Assembly: GCA_021234535.1 (NCBI GenBank)
Contig: CM037842.1
Location: 7,027,203 to 7,091,202 of the forward strand
Reading direction: 5' to 3'
DNA length: 64,000 nt
Source: Stichopus chloronotus
Taxonomy: Eukaryota; Echinodermata; Holothuroidea; Aspidochirotida; Stichopodidae
Shown here: one piece after another, positions 1-12,700 of the stretch
Layout of the letters: each line of letters opens with the position of its first letter
How positions within the stretch are numbered: the stretch's first letter is position 1
Translations under genes and position numbers: made by a program
The notes under the pieces: model-generated
What the model was told of the DNA's origin: nothing
Database searches by the model: none
What the model saw: only the letters and a program-made list of their open reading frames with translations

Positions 1-531
1 CCATGATAATATAGCACACAGAGGGATTATTTGAGTCTAGTTAGATGACATTCAACAAAAGGCAGATCTTATGATATCATGACTAAAATATATACACCCA
101 TCAATCTTATAAACAAGTAAATGCAGATTTTAGCTCATACATTATGATCAAAATTTTGCTTAATAAACTGTGACTCAAACAGGTGAATTGCATTAGAGGC
201 AAATACTCAATAAGTTGTTCAATAATCCCTGCATTTTGGATGGAGGGAGTGTCAATAATAGTATCATGGCAGAATGAAGTCAAGGAATCCCTGAATGTTG
301 CTTTCAGGAAAGAGGTCGTGACTTAAGTCTTATGGTATAATGAAATCAAAGAAATGCTTCATCTTGCTTTCAGGGAAGAGAAGGGTGGGTGGGGGTGACT
401 TCAATTTCATGGCTGAATGCATTATATATATAAATGTATTATGCATGCAACGGAGACAAGGAAACCCTGCGTAACGTTGATTTTGGTAGAGGGTGGGGAA
501 GGGGATAGTAAAGTTTAATAATAACACATAC
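1..531. other. UBE4A intron, no gene seen
   Basis: AT-rich sequence following donor GTATGT at 531 (minus strand). Two related segments of about 35 bp (around 268-310 and 337-372, both with CTTTCAGGAA/GGGAA) look like a local duplication. No U-box coding sequence could be recognised here. Confidence 0.5.
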
Positions 532-783
532 TTTGACTCATGTTGCTGAATTTTCTTAATTCTTCTGTGATTTCAAGAGGAGCTACTATTTTACACAACA
601 CATCCTCAGCTTTCTTGAAGAGAGTAGCGTTGTATGGACGGCCATCTGAGAGACCGCTCTGCAGAATTCATCTCTGTCTCCAAGATTAATGTAGACCTGA
701 CAGATACCTTGGACCAGTTGCCCCGGATTAAATTCCAGTGTACTGAAATCCCGGACCTTTAGCTGTGAGCTGTTCTTACCGAC
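532..783 (-). CDS. UBE4A: UBE4A exon before the U-box (frame break inside)
   Basis: Acceptor CTATGCCAG before 783, donor GTATGT after 532. It reads VGKNSSQLKVRDFSTLEF, then LVQGICQVYINLGDRDEFCR, matching UBE4A VGPKMGALKVKDFSEFDF and IYLNLGDEENFC. After CRAVS the homology shifts by one base to DGRPYNATLFKKAEDVL and FSNMSQ (human DGRSYSPTLFAQTVRVL). One base appears to be missing around 648-654 (CTCAGATGG). The U-box exon is expected left of position 1. Confidence 0.88.
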
Positions 784-3700
784 CTGGCATAGAAGGATGA
801 ATAAGTTGAACAGTTATCTACCATCGTCTACTGACAAGACATTAATTGAAAGAGATGACAATACTTGGCATAGAAAGATGAATGAGTTGAGCAATTATCT
901 ACTATCGTCTACTGACAAGGTGTTAATAAAAAGAGCTGACAATCACTGCCTACAGCTTGATCATCTTCATTTTGAAATTGATCTGTAATGGACTTGCATA
1001 TTCATTTGTCTGAGCGAACTTAGATCAGAATGTGGACCAGCTGAATTCTAGTGCATTGTATGTACTGCAAGCCTGTATTGGGATTAACTGGTCAGTGGTC
1101 ACTCAGCTTTAAGACCTCTCTGGGTGAACACTCAACACAACAGTTATGTTACAGGCTACACAACCGTGACTCTTTACTACTTCCGTTTTTTGCGTTACTG
1201 TTATGGGTGCGGCTTAGAGACCCCAAGGAGGTATGTTTCAGAGTTTCGTTTTTGTAAATGCTTACGCCTAGTTTCTTTATGACAACAGTAAATTCATGGG
1301 TGTACTTATATGTGAATATTATATTTATATTGGGAGTTGAAAACGGGCAATTTCCTAAGTATAATTCGTATGTCATTTTTGTATGTCATTTATGTACCAT
1401 ATTCTGTATATTTTGTATGTTAGTCGCTTGTTTGTATATCAGTTAAATGTTTTGGCACAGTTTCTTATGTTTTGTATAAACGTTACTTTGTAGTTATCAC
1501 TCTCTTATGTATGTTTTCACAGCTTTCACGGAGGTCACCTCAATAAAGAGCACCGGCAGTAAGGAAACCCTTGGGCAGTCTTCCCTTTTTTTGCGTTTGC
1601 GAGTACTACCATTACAGTGAAAACTCCATTCTCTAGAGGGATTCCGGACTTCCATTGAGACGGCCCCCAGACTGGCTAAATTCGAATAGAGTACCATCTT
1701 CATTTCCGGCGACCAAGCTGACAGGACTGTTACCAACGCTATAAACCGAGTTTGACCGATTTTGGCGACCACGCTGACGGGATCGTCACTGACGCTATAC
1801 ACCTACCTGGCGGACTGTTCCTGGCAACTAAGCTGAAGAAATCTTCACAGAGACTATTTGCCACAAGTTGGATTTACCCAGACGCCAGCTGAAGTACCCG
1901 AGGAACCTTAGCAACTTCGGTGAGGCCTGATTTCTTGTCAGAAGGACAGTTCAAGTTTAAAGACATTCTTCTGTTCAAGATTTTCAGGTCATATCCAACA
2001 GCAACGGGTCAGCCCAGATTTGCCAACGTACGTGGTCAGTACCGAAATGTTATTCAAATGTATGCAAGTGCTAAGTGTAGTTACATTACTTTGGGTATAT
2101 TTTAAAGAGAGACATCATAAAGGTCTCTGGTTTAAAGGTTTAAGCCCCGAAACGTATACATGGGTACTTTCAAGGAACGAAACTGCTTCAGGTTTAGACT
2201 ATCCCCTTAGGCCTATCATGAGTTCTGTAAACCTAGATGTACCCCCTCCTAACCCTCCCGTAACTGTTGCTAGCTCCGCGGTAACAATTTCAACCGATGA
2301 GGCTACTGGAAGCTCGTCTGCTAGTTCCCGTGAAAGGAAATTTACTGAAAAGGGTCTAGGGTATGAAGTTGATAAAAGACAACAAAATTTTAGAAGTAAG
2401 GCATCATCATGGAGACATCTGGCAGCGCGACTAGAAGGTCTGCTAACCAAGTTTACGGACAGGTCTACTATTAAAAAAGAATGTGAATTACTGGTTCATG
2501 ATATGAGTGAAGTCACAGTATCATTTGAGGAGTATAAGGAAATACTATCTTTAGCAAACAAACCTGTTGATTTTTCCAAATTTGAATTGATTGAAGAAGA
2601 TAATCACTCTCTAATCAAACGAATATCTGAGTTCATGAGGGTAAATGATGGGAGTGAAACCTCAGTTAAGTCGCACAGGAGCCGAAGGTCTGTACGATCC
2701 TCTAATAGCTCATGTTCATCCCAAAAAACAATTTCAAAACAGGCTGAAGCCGCGGCTCAGGCAGCCACATTGAAGGCAAAATTAAAATACGTGGATGAAG
2801 AGGCAAGGCAAAGGGCTGATTTAGAGAGGCTTCAAACACTGAAGGAAATAGATATGGCTGAAGCCAAGGTAGAGGCTATTCTTAAGGTAGAACGAGAGAC
2901 CAACGTATCAAATGACTTAGAAAACCTTTCCTAATTAAGTGCCGGTAAGGATGAATTTGAATCAGATTATGAAGCCTTGCATTCCAATATTCAAACAATT
3001 ACAATTGGGCAGGCTACTATTACATGCAGTGAAGAGTCTTTTCAAACGTATTTTTGAATCCTTTCTCTACCTCTCTTCCATCAATTTATGGAGGAACTAC
3101 CTCTATGGGTGAGAGTATTCCTAGACTAGACCACGTCTGTTTACCTCCTACTTCTCATGCAGAGACTAGAAGTACTTGGATGTATTCGTCTGGTTTACCA
3201 AGTACTTCTATGAAACCAAAAGTTAAATTTCGAGATCAGAAAGCAGACGGCCAAAATGATGTCTTAAAATTTGCCAAATCCTTTGCTGAGCAAATTAATC
3301 TGAATCGCCTTCCGCCCCCGGAGCCAACTATTTTTTATGGCGACCCTCTTAAGTATCCTGGGTGGAAAAGTGCATTTAACAGTCTCATCGATCAAAAGGG
3401 TATTCCCCCTTTCGATGGAACGCACTATCTCAAGAAATATTTAGGTGGTCAAGCAAGAGATTCTATTGAAGGCTATTTCCTCTTATGCACCGACGAAGCC
3501 TATGATGAAGATAAGAAATTGCTGGATCGGCGATGTGGAGATTCTTTCCTTATAGCAAATGACTTTAGAGAAAAATTAGATACCTGGCCAAAAATTCCCT
3601 CCAGGGACGGTGAAGGCCTAAGGAAATTTGCAGATTTCCTCAGGCAATGTGAAACTGCAATGGGAATCACAGGTAGTCTTCACGTTTTGAATGACGTTAG

Positions 3701-6700
3701 GGAAAATAGAAAGATGATCTCTAAACTACCTGATTGGTTAATTTCCAGGTGGGGAAGAACAGTATCTAAATGAAGGGCAAATTTTGGAGCTTTTCCCCCC
3801 TTCAAAGAATTCCAATTCCTACAGTACATGATAACGGAATCCGATATCACATGCGATCCAGTTATCTCTCTTCAGGCTTTAAGAAGTAATCAAACAGGCG
3901 AGAAGAGTAAAACGTTTGTGGGTAAAAATGACTGCACTAAGAAAACAGGTGCTAACTCACTTTCAACGGGAGTTACAGAAACTCCGAGCAAAAATGAAAA
4001 GGCTTCAGAAGTTTATATTCTGTGTGACCGATCCCATCGAATTGATGATTGCCAGTTATTTTCAAAATGGTCTTTGGGTGATAGGAAAGCATTCATCAGG
4101 AAAAAACAAGCTTTGTTATGGGTGCCTCAGATCGGGTCACAGAGCCAAGGAATGAAAAGACAGGAGTGTATGTACGACATGTAAGAAGCGTCATCCCACC
4201 CCATTGCATGGGGATGTAAGGGTGTCGAAGAATGAGTAAATTAAGACTGAGAATGTAGAGAGTAATGACAAGGTTAAGCCTAAAGTTACTTCAGTCACTG
4301 GTAATGTAAGTGTGACTCATCAAAATCAAGTGAATGAAATTTAGAAAAGCTCTCTTATTATGCCTGTTTGGTTGTCACATTGCAATTTTCCAGAGAAAGA
4401 GGTACTCACTTATGCCCTTTTAGATACACAATCAGACACTACCTTTGTTTTAGACAGTGTCACTGAGGCTTTAGGACTTTCTGGCAGCGAAACGAAATTA
4501 TTGTTGTCAACAATCTCCTCGAAAAATCAAACTATTGACGTCAAGCGTTTCAAGGGTTGTTAATTAGGGGTTATTACAATTCGATGCAAATTCAATTGCC
4601 GGTTACCTTTTCAAGAGAAATTATTCCAGCTGATAGACTGCACATTCTCACCCCTGAAATGGCTTCTCAATGGCCTTACTTAGAAATTATTGCTTCCGAG
4701 ATACCACCATTATTGAATTGCGAAATCGGTCTGTTGATAGGCTACAACTGCCAAAAGGCTTTATTGTCAAGAGAAGTTATACCCCCAGTCGACAATGGTC
4801 CCTATGGACAGAAAACGGACATTGGGTGGGGCATAGTAGGAATTGTAGGCTCTAATCAAGTCGAGGATAGTCTTTGTGACCCAATAGGTTTCAGTCACAG
4901 AATACTTTCTTATGAAATTCCAATTGTCAAGCCTAAAAGGTCCCTCGAATATTCAGGACCAAACAATGTAGCAATTTCCTTCCAGTCTACCGTAAAGGAA
5001 GTTGACCCTATTCAGGTCACGAGAATGTTTGACTTAGATTTTTCTGAGAGGGGTGCTAGTAATGATATTTATTCTCAGGAAGATTTTAAATTCCTTGATG
5101 TACTGCGGAAGGGAATCCACCAAACCTCAGACAGTCATTATGAGATGCCTTTGCCATTCAAAGCATCAGAGCCCCATTTTCCCAACAATGAGCAATTAGC
5201 ACTACTTCGCTTGAAACAGCTTGAATGTCGTTTAAGATCAGATTGTAAATACAAGGATAGGTACGAAACATTTATGCAAGATCTTTTCAAAAAGGGGTAT
5301 GCAGAAAGGGTACCTAAGACAGAGGTGATGCGAGATGATGGACATGTCAATTATATTCCTCATCATGGTGTATATCACCATAAAAAACCTGACAAACTCA
5401 GGGTTGTTTTTTATTGCAGTGCTAAATATAAGGGGCAGTCTCTTAATGATAACTTGTTACAAGGTCCCAATCTTACCGATACGTTAATTGGAGTTCTCTG
5501 TCGTTTTCGTCAGGAACCAGTTGCATTCATTTGTGATATCGAAGCCATGTTTCATGAATTCAGTGTAAACCCAGAACAAAGGGACTTCTTGAGATTTTTG
5601 TGGTGGGATAACGCTAATTTTCAGTCACCCCCTGCTAAGTTTAGAATGACGATTCATCTCTTCGGAGCCAGCTCGTCACCGGGTTGTGCAAATTTTGGGT
5701 TAAAACAGGCTGCTATTGATTTTGAAGGTGATTACGGGTCAGATGTAGCACATTTCATAAATCATAATTTTTATGTAGATGACGGCCTTTACTCCACACA
5801 GTCTGAAGATGAAGCAATATGTATTATACGCAGGACAAAGCTGGCTTTATGCCAGAGGGCTGGTATTAGATTGCACAAATTTGCCTCAAATTCGAAGGAA
5901 GTGATAGTGTCTCTCCCGAATGAAGATCACTCTACCGATGTAAAGACCCTAAATTTATTACATGACAACCCCCACATAGAAGGGCTCTAGGCGTAATTTG
6001 GTGTGTGGAATCAGACACACTCCATTACTGCCATTACATGATCTTTGATTCAGAAACAGGTGTAAATTTTAAACATATACAAGAGCCAACCCCATCAGCA
6101 AGGCTGATGAGATGAGTGGAAATATGTAAAAACAGGCTGTGTAGGCTTGAGCAGATGTGTGTTAATATCCTGTAGTGTAGTAATTATCACCTGTCTAGAA
6201 GGAGTCAAAGGCCATCTTGAGTTTTGTATCACATGTGATCAGTGAGGATATCACACGTGGATCACTGGGGATAGCACATATGATTACTGGGATATCTCAT
6301 GTGATCACTGGGGGTTATCACATGTGGATCACTGGGGGTATCACATGTGGATCACTGGGGGAACTTGGCAGTTCTTGCACATTCCAACTTGAGTAACAAA
6401 CTCCTATGCCAGATGTACTTTCTTATAGCAATTGTAACGTCTTAAGCATAATGTACCACCACCATGTTAATATTTTTCATCTCTTTTTGAGACAGAATAC
6501 ATTATCACTCACTTGTGGCACCAAGATAGCCAGAACTAAATCTAGTATTCCTTGAAGTCAGAGATCATGCTTAGGGTCAACAAACTAATCAAAAGCCCTG
6601 CAACTAATAGGTTATAGATTCATGGAACAAACCCCAATGGGGGGATCAAGTGGATGAAACCGAATAATAATGCAGCAAAGATTATTTTAATAGTTTTGTC

Positions 6701-9700
6701 AAGCTGTAATATGTTTCTATAGAGTACATTAAGGAACATGTGCCTATTAATATTTTACAGCAATGGTACGTCCATCATAAAACCAAAAAGGTGTCTCAAT
6801 TGCATCTGCTGAAAGATGATATCAGATTGTTATTCAAATTAGAATCAGGGTATCCCAGTCTTTGTTTAAAATGTTCATTCTAACAGACTAGACAATGAAG
6901 ATTCAGCACAAACAGAACTACACTGTAATAACAGCAAAAAAACAGGCCAAACAATATTTGCTTGCATTTATGAATGGCAAAGATAGTCATAAATGGAAAC
7001 AGAAAACTTGTGTAAAAACAGGAACACTAATTCATAAGCAGAAACATCAATTCATAAACTCATTAGCAAGGATAATTCCTTGTATATGTCTAGATGTGCT
7101 TTGAAGTCTAAAATGCTGCTGGCACAATTACTTGAGCAACTTAGCAACTGAAAGAAAGCCAGGGGTATGTTGATGTTTCTCTCACACACCAATGGAACTG
7201 ATTTGTGCATGTAGTCACCATAAACAATATATGTAGTAGTACAATGTATGTAATCACCATAAACAATATATGTAGTACACTGTATGTAGTCACCATAAAC
7301 AATTTATGCAGACAATGTATGTAATCACCATAAACAGTATATGTAGTACAATGTATGTAGTCACCATAAACAATATATGTAGTACAATGTATGTAGTCAC
7401 CATAAACAATATATGTAGTTCTATGTATGTAGTCACCATAAATAGTATGTAGTTCAATGTACGTAACCACCATAAAGAAGAAAAACATAAATCACACTTG
7501 GTACAAATACTGCTGAAGAATAACATGGCCCTTTAACATTACTACAGTAAATTATGAAATAATTCATCCCGTACTTACACGGACAACTAAGATCAATGAG
7601 GTAGAAAGTTGCAAACTTTAAGTCCTCCCACTAAATATTTTGACAATGATTCATAAGTTTACTTCATTTTCTAGGTATTGGTACGACAAATGTATTTGAA
7701 TTGATGTGCTGTTTACAGTACAAATTCACAGCTGCTGCACATCATTATACTGTTTCAAATATCTTGAAGGGAGGACGTGAGCGGTGAAGAACAGATCCAC
7801 AGGTGGTCATGGGCTGAGATTAATTCTACTGAAGAGATGACCTGTGTGGTTTCACTTGTCTTAAAGGGATAACATGTGAGATGAAGGCTAAATCCAGATG
7901 AGGTCATAGACTCACCAGTTTTAGGAGGAAATCATTGAACATTGCAGCTATCCTCTCCACCATTACCGGATGAGTGAAGATATCTTTGATTTCTAAAAAC
8001 AAAGAGAAAGACATGAAGGGAATAAAACAGGACAATGACACACAAAGGAAAGTAAATAGTCAATAAAATTGATTTAATGTCAGTGTTGAATCTATGGTAG
8101 TATGGACAAGTCAATAGCAGTATGTATATACGCACATGGTAGGCTAAAACAAAAAGGGTGGAAGCAACACAAAATGTATGTGATTGGTATAGCCAGATTG
8201 GTAATATGTATTCAATCTACTCAATATTTAATGATTAATATCAAGTTAGAGTACAAGCAATATTTCTACTTAGATAGGCTCGATGCTGTTGTGTAGTCTC
8301 ATACACTAGGAAACACTTGAAGGAATAAAAGACATGTACAAACTAACAGCAGTGAAATGGAATAATGGAAAAAATGTGAGTACCCAGGAGGTTGCTAGGG
8401 GAAGGAGATGTTCCTCAGGCTCTATTGTGACACATAATATTAATTTTAAAATTATGGAGTAGTAGCTCTGAAGCAGTGAGACAAACATTCAGTAAATGGA
8501 TGGGAGTCAAAGACTCTCTGGACATGACTCTAAACAACCTGACTATAGCAGAAGACATTCTACTTTGTCTTTTCAAATTGTGCACACTGCATAAGTAGGA
8601 CATACCTTTAGTAATGAATGCAAGACAGGACACAGACTCTCTAGACATGACATTAAAGAACCTAGCTACGGCAGTAGATGTCCTAATTTGCCTGATCCTG
8701 GAAGATCAGCAGTCCTAGCCTTGTATGATCAAGGAAGATCAGCAGCACTAGTCTTGTATGATCAAGGAAGATCAGCAGCACTAGTCTTGTATGATCCAGG
8801 AAGATCAGCAGTCTTAGTCTTGTATGTTATTGTACCATTGAGGTGTTTAAACTAAAAAACATTGATAAGTAAGCAGTCTCAACATTCAAATAATGCTATT
8901 AAGTAACACAGTGATGAGAATTAATACATCAAAATAAGGAAGACACTGCCCTCTATTGCGGCAACAAAGGTTGAAGACTGACGTACTGTCACAGCTTCAT
9001 CTAACATGAAAACAGCATCGATGACTTACCGTCATAGCTTCATCTAACATGAAAATAGCATCATCAACTTACTGTCACAGCTTCATCTAACATGAATATA
9101 GCATCGTTGACTTACCGTCATAGCTTCATCTAACATGAAAATAGCATCATCAACTTACTGTCATAGCTTCATCTAACATGAATATAGCATCGTTGACTTA
9201 CCGTCATAGCTTCATCTAACATGAATATAGCATCGTTGACTAACCGTCATAGCTTCATCTAACATGAATATAGCATCGTTGACTTACCGTCATAGCTTCA
9301 TCTAACATGAATATAGCATCGCTGACTAACCGTCATAGCTTCATCTAACATGAATATCGCATCGTTGACTAACCGTCATAGCTTCATCTAACATGAATAT
9401 AGCATCGTTGACTTACCGTCATAGCTTCATCTAACATGAATATAGCATCGCTGACTAACCGTCATAGCTTCATCTAACATGAATATCGCATCGTTGACTA
9501 ACCGTCATAGCTTCATCTAACATGAATATAGCATCGTTGACTAACCGTCATAGCTTCATCTAACATGAATAAAGCATCGTTGACTTACCGTCATAGATTC
9601 ATCTAACATGAATATAGCATCGTTGACTTACCGTCATAGCTTCATCTAACATGAATATAGCATCGTTGACTTACCGTCATAGCTTCATCTAACATGAATA

Positions 9701-12700
9701 TAGCATCGTTGACTTACCGTCATAGATTCATCTAACATGAATATAGCATCGTTGACTTACCGTCATAGATTCATCTAACATGAATATAGCATCGTTGACT
9801 AACAGATTAATAAACTGGAAGAACAACGGTGCAGGGTGAACCTCAATCAATGCAACAGCTTCATTGGCCAGTAACTACGAGAAAGAAAACAAAATACTGA
9901 TATAAATAAGCATGATTGAATAGTATGTAATGGTACACACCACACTGCTATCACCAAATGTAAGGTTACGCCCATTTCTGCATTACCCATGTCCTGATAG
10001 CAGCATTCTTGGGAGCAACTTACACATTGTTAATTTTTAAATTATAGTTCATTGGTCAACAATTCTGGGTACCAGGCTAGTAGTTGTGAAGGAAGTGCAT
10101 TTACACAGTTACAGAAGGCGACATTGCTACAACAAAACTGGTATCGCTCCAAGTTAAAAGTTTATATCATTGACAAAAGATGAGTTAATCATTCACTAAT
10201 GCTAGTTATAAAATGTAAAATGAAACACTGCCATGACAAAACCGAATGATGTTATGAATGAGAAGAAAATGTGAATTTATTGTCACTGGCAATGCTCACA
10301 CTCCTAATTAGATGTAGATGTGCACAGTTATTCATAATACTGAAGCAGCTACGTGGGGGAAGTAAAGAGGGGGATGACAAGTCTACAATGCCACGGCAAA
10401 ACTGAATGGTGTAAAGGAAAGGAAGAAAAGGGGGGTTGGTAATTCTTACATTGCTTCTTAAATCTGAAATAACCTAACAAAGTGTGGCAATGATCGATAG
10501 ATGTATTGAAGGAGGTAAGAAAATAACAAACCAAAAAAAAGAAAAATAACAAACCAAAACAAAAAGAAAAATAAAACAGCAATATTAAACCAGAAAGACA
10601 AAAAGGCTTTGTGATTCCTTGCCACATGGTTATATTATAACAAGCATGAATTATCCACATGACAAGTATGAGAGTTACTGCAGTTCTTGAAACAACACAT
10701 TTGCCTTTAACCTCAAATAACTTTTATTTTGGTGACCTCAAATGACATTTGATGTCCACTAAAAGCAATAGGGATCACCTACCCAGTACTGGGAACCCAC
10801 ACATCAAGAATGACATCAATCAACATAACCCTTCTGGAGATAATGTGTTAACAAGGTTTGACCTTGGGGTGACCTCAAACGACCTTTGACCTCCACCAAA
10901 AATGATAGCAGTCTTCTACTTAGTATATACAATCCATACATCAAGTATGACATCAGCCACAGTTATCCTTCTTGAGATATCCTGTTTACAAGTTTTTACA
11001 TTTTAACCTCTGGTGACCTCCCATGACCTCTAACCTCCACCAAAAACGATAGCAGTCTTCAACTTAGTATACACAATCCATACATTGAGTATGACATCAG
11101 TCACAGTTATCCTTCTGGAGATATTGTGTTAACAAGGGTTTCACAGTTTGACCTCTGGTGACCTCAAATGACCTTTGACCTCCACCAAAAACAATATGGA
11201 TCATCTACTCAATATAACCAACCCACACATTACGTATGACATCAGTCACAGTTACCCTTCTCGAGATATTGTGTTTACAAGATTTTTACAGTTTGACCTC
11301 TGGTGACCTCACATGACCTTTGACCTCCACCCAAAAACAAGGTGAACCATCTACTCAATATGACCAACCCACATACCTAGTATGACATCGGTCATAGTCA
11401 TCCTTCTGGAGATATTGTGTTTACAAGGTTTTTACGGTTTGACCTCTGGTGACCTCAGATGAGCTTTATCCTCTACCAAAAACAATAGGAATCATCTACT
11501 TCATATGACCAACCCAGACACCAAGTATGACATCAGTCACAGTTACCATTCTTGAGATATTGTGTCTACAAGGTTTTCACATTTTGACCTATGGTGACCT
11601 CGAATGACCTTTGACCTCCACCAAAAACAATACGGATCATCTACTTAATATGACCAACCCATATACCAAGCATGAGATCCGTCATGGTTACCCTTTTTGA
11701 GATACCGTGTTTACAAGCAGGGCGCCACACACACACGCACACAAACACAAACACGCACACACACACACACACGACACACACCCTCGACATCACCATCGCA
11801 TAGAGTCCTTGCCTGCTTTCGGCAAGGAATCAAAAATGAAAGTGCAAACTAGACAAATGGATAACAAAAAATGTTGCAAAGTTGAGAGAGTCTGCAGGCT
11901 TCCACTAAAATGATAATACATTACAGATAGATTGAAAGAAGTCAGAAATATGAAGGATATTGATAACTGGAGTGCAAGTGAAAAGAATTCTTACTTTGAA
12001 ACATTGTCTATGTTTATCTAATCCCCAAAGATACTTGATGACTTTGTACATTGGTCTTCTGTAGTTGAATTTCGGTTCAAATTGATGTTCGTCTCCGGTG
12101 AACTCGATATCGACGAAGATGCTGAGGACGGCATGAGATAGTTGAACATCCAGGAGATGCTCCTTAAACATCCTGTCTTGGTGGAAGCTGAAAGATTGAT
12201 GAATTTGAGAGGATGCAAAGACTGGTAAAATATGAGGTAATTCACTGATGTTTTAGGAGTATCAACAGATTGTTACAAATATGGTCTAATAAAAACAAGT
12301 CAATTGACTGAGCACTGCTATTGGCATCAGAAGATGGTCTGGTAAAAGTAAGGTATTACTCACTGCCAATTCAGAAGTATCAGGGGATGGTTATATACAT
12401 GGTCTGATAAAAGTGAGTAAATTCACCAATAATAAGGTATCACTAGATGGTTATATACATGGTCGGGTTAATTTACTGATGATAAGGGTATCGCAAGGTC
12501 TGGAAAAAGAAAGGTAACTCACTGAGCTATTAGAGAAAATAAAAGAGATTGTAATGTATGTGTTCAAGTATAAATGAGATAGGAGTGATCGCTGCTGATA
12601 GTGTATTAATATAATACATATTCTGCAGTTCAAAAGAGCCACTAGCTTTTATATACGAAAGGAATAATGTAATTGACTAAAATCAAGTTCACCTTAAAAT

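Larger units (their letters stand above)
1146..6110 (+). mobile_element. BEL/Pao LTR retrotransposon, degenerate, antisense in UBE4A intron
   Basis: A run of plus-strand fragments in the order expected for a BEL/Pao element: Gag coiled-coil (2218-2934), Gag DUF1759-like part (3054-3773), zinc knuckle (3828-4200), aspartic protease (4360-4563) and reverse transcriptase (4557-5990). RNase H, integrase and a 3' LTR are absent; coding similarity fades by about 6110. Frames are broken by several stops and shifts, so the copy is dead. The 5' part (1146-1560) may be LTR: it starts TGTTACAGGC and contains AATAAA at 1541. The exact borders and target duplication were not found. Confidence 0.85.

Noticed and set aside
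7141..7526. Minus-strand open frames of 78-115 codons with repeated ELHILFMVTTYI
   Set aside because: They translate the 36-bp minisatellite; no homology or splice context.
8993..9800. The array could be read as a CRISPR-like repeat
   Set aside because: There are no unique spacers; units are contiguous, encode part of UBE4A, and the window is eukaryotic.
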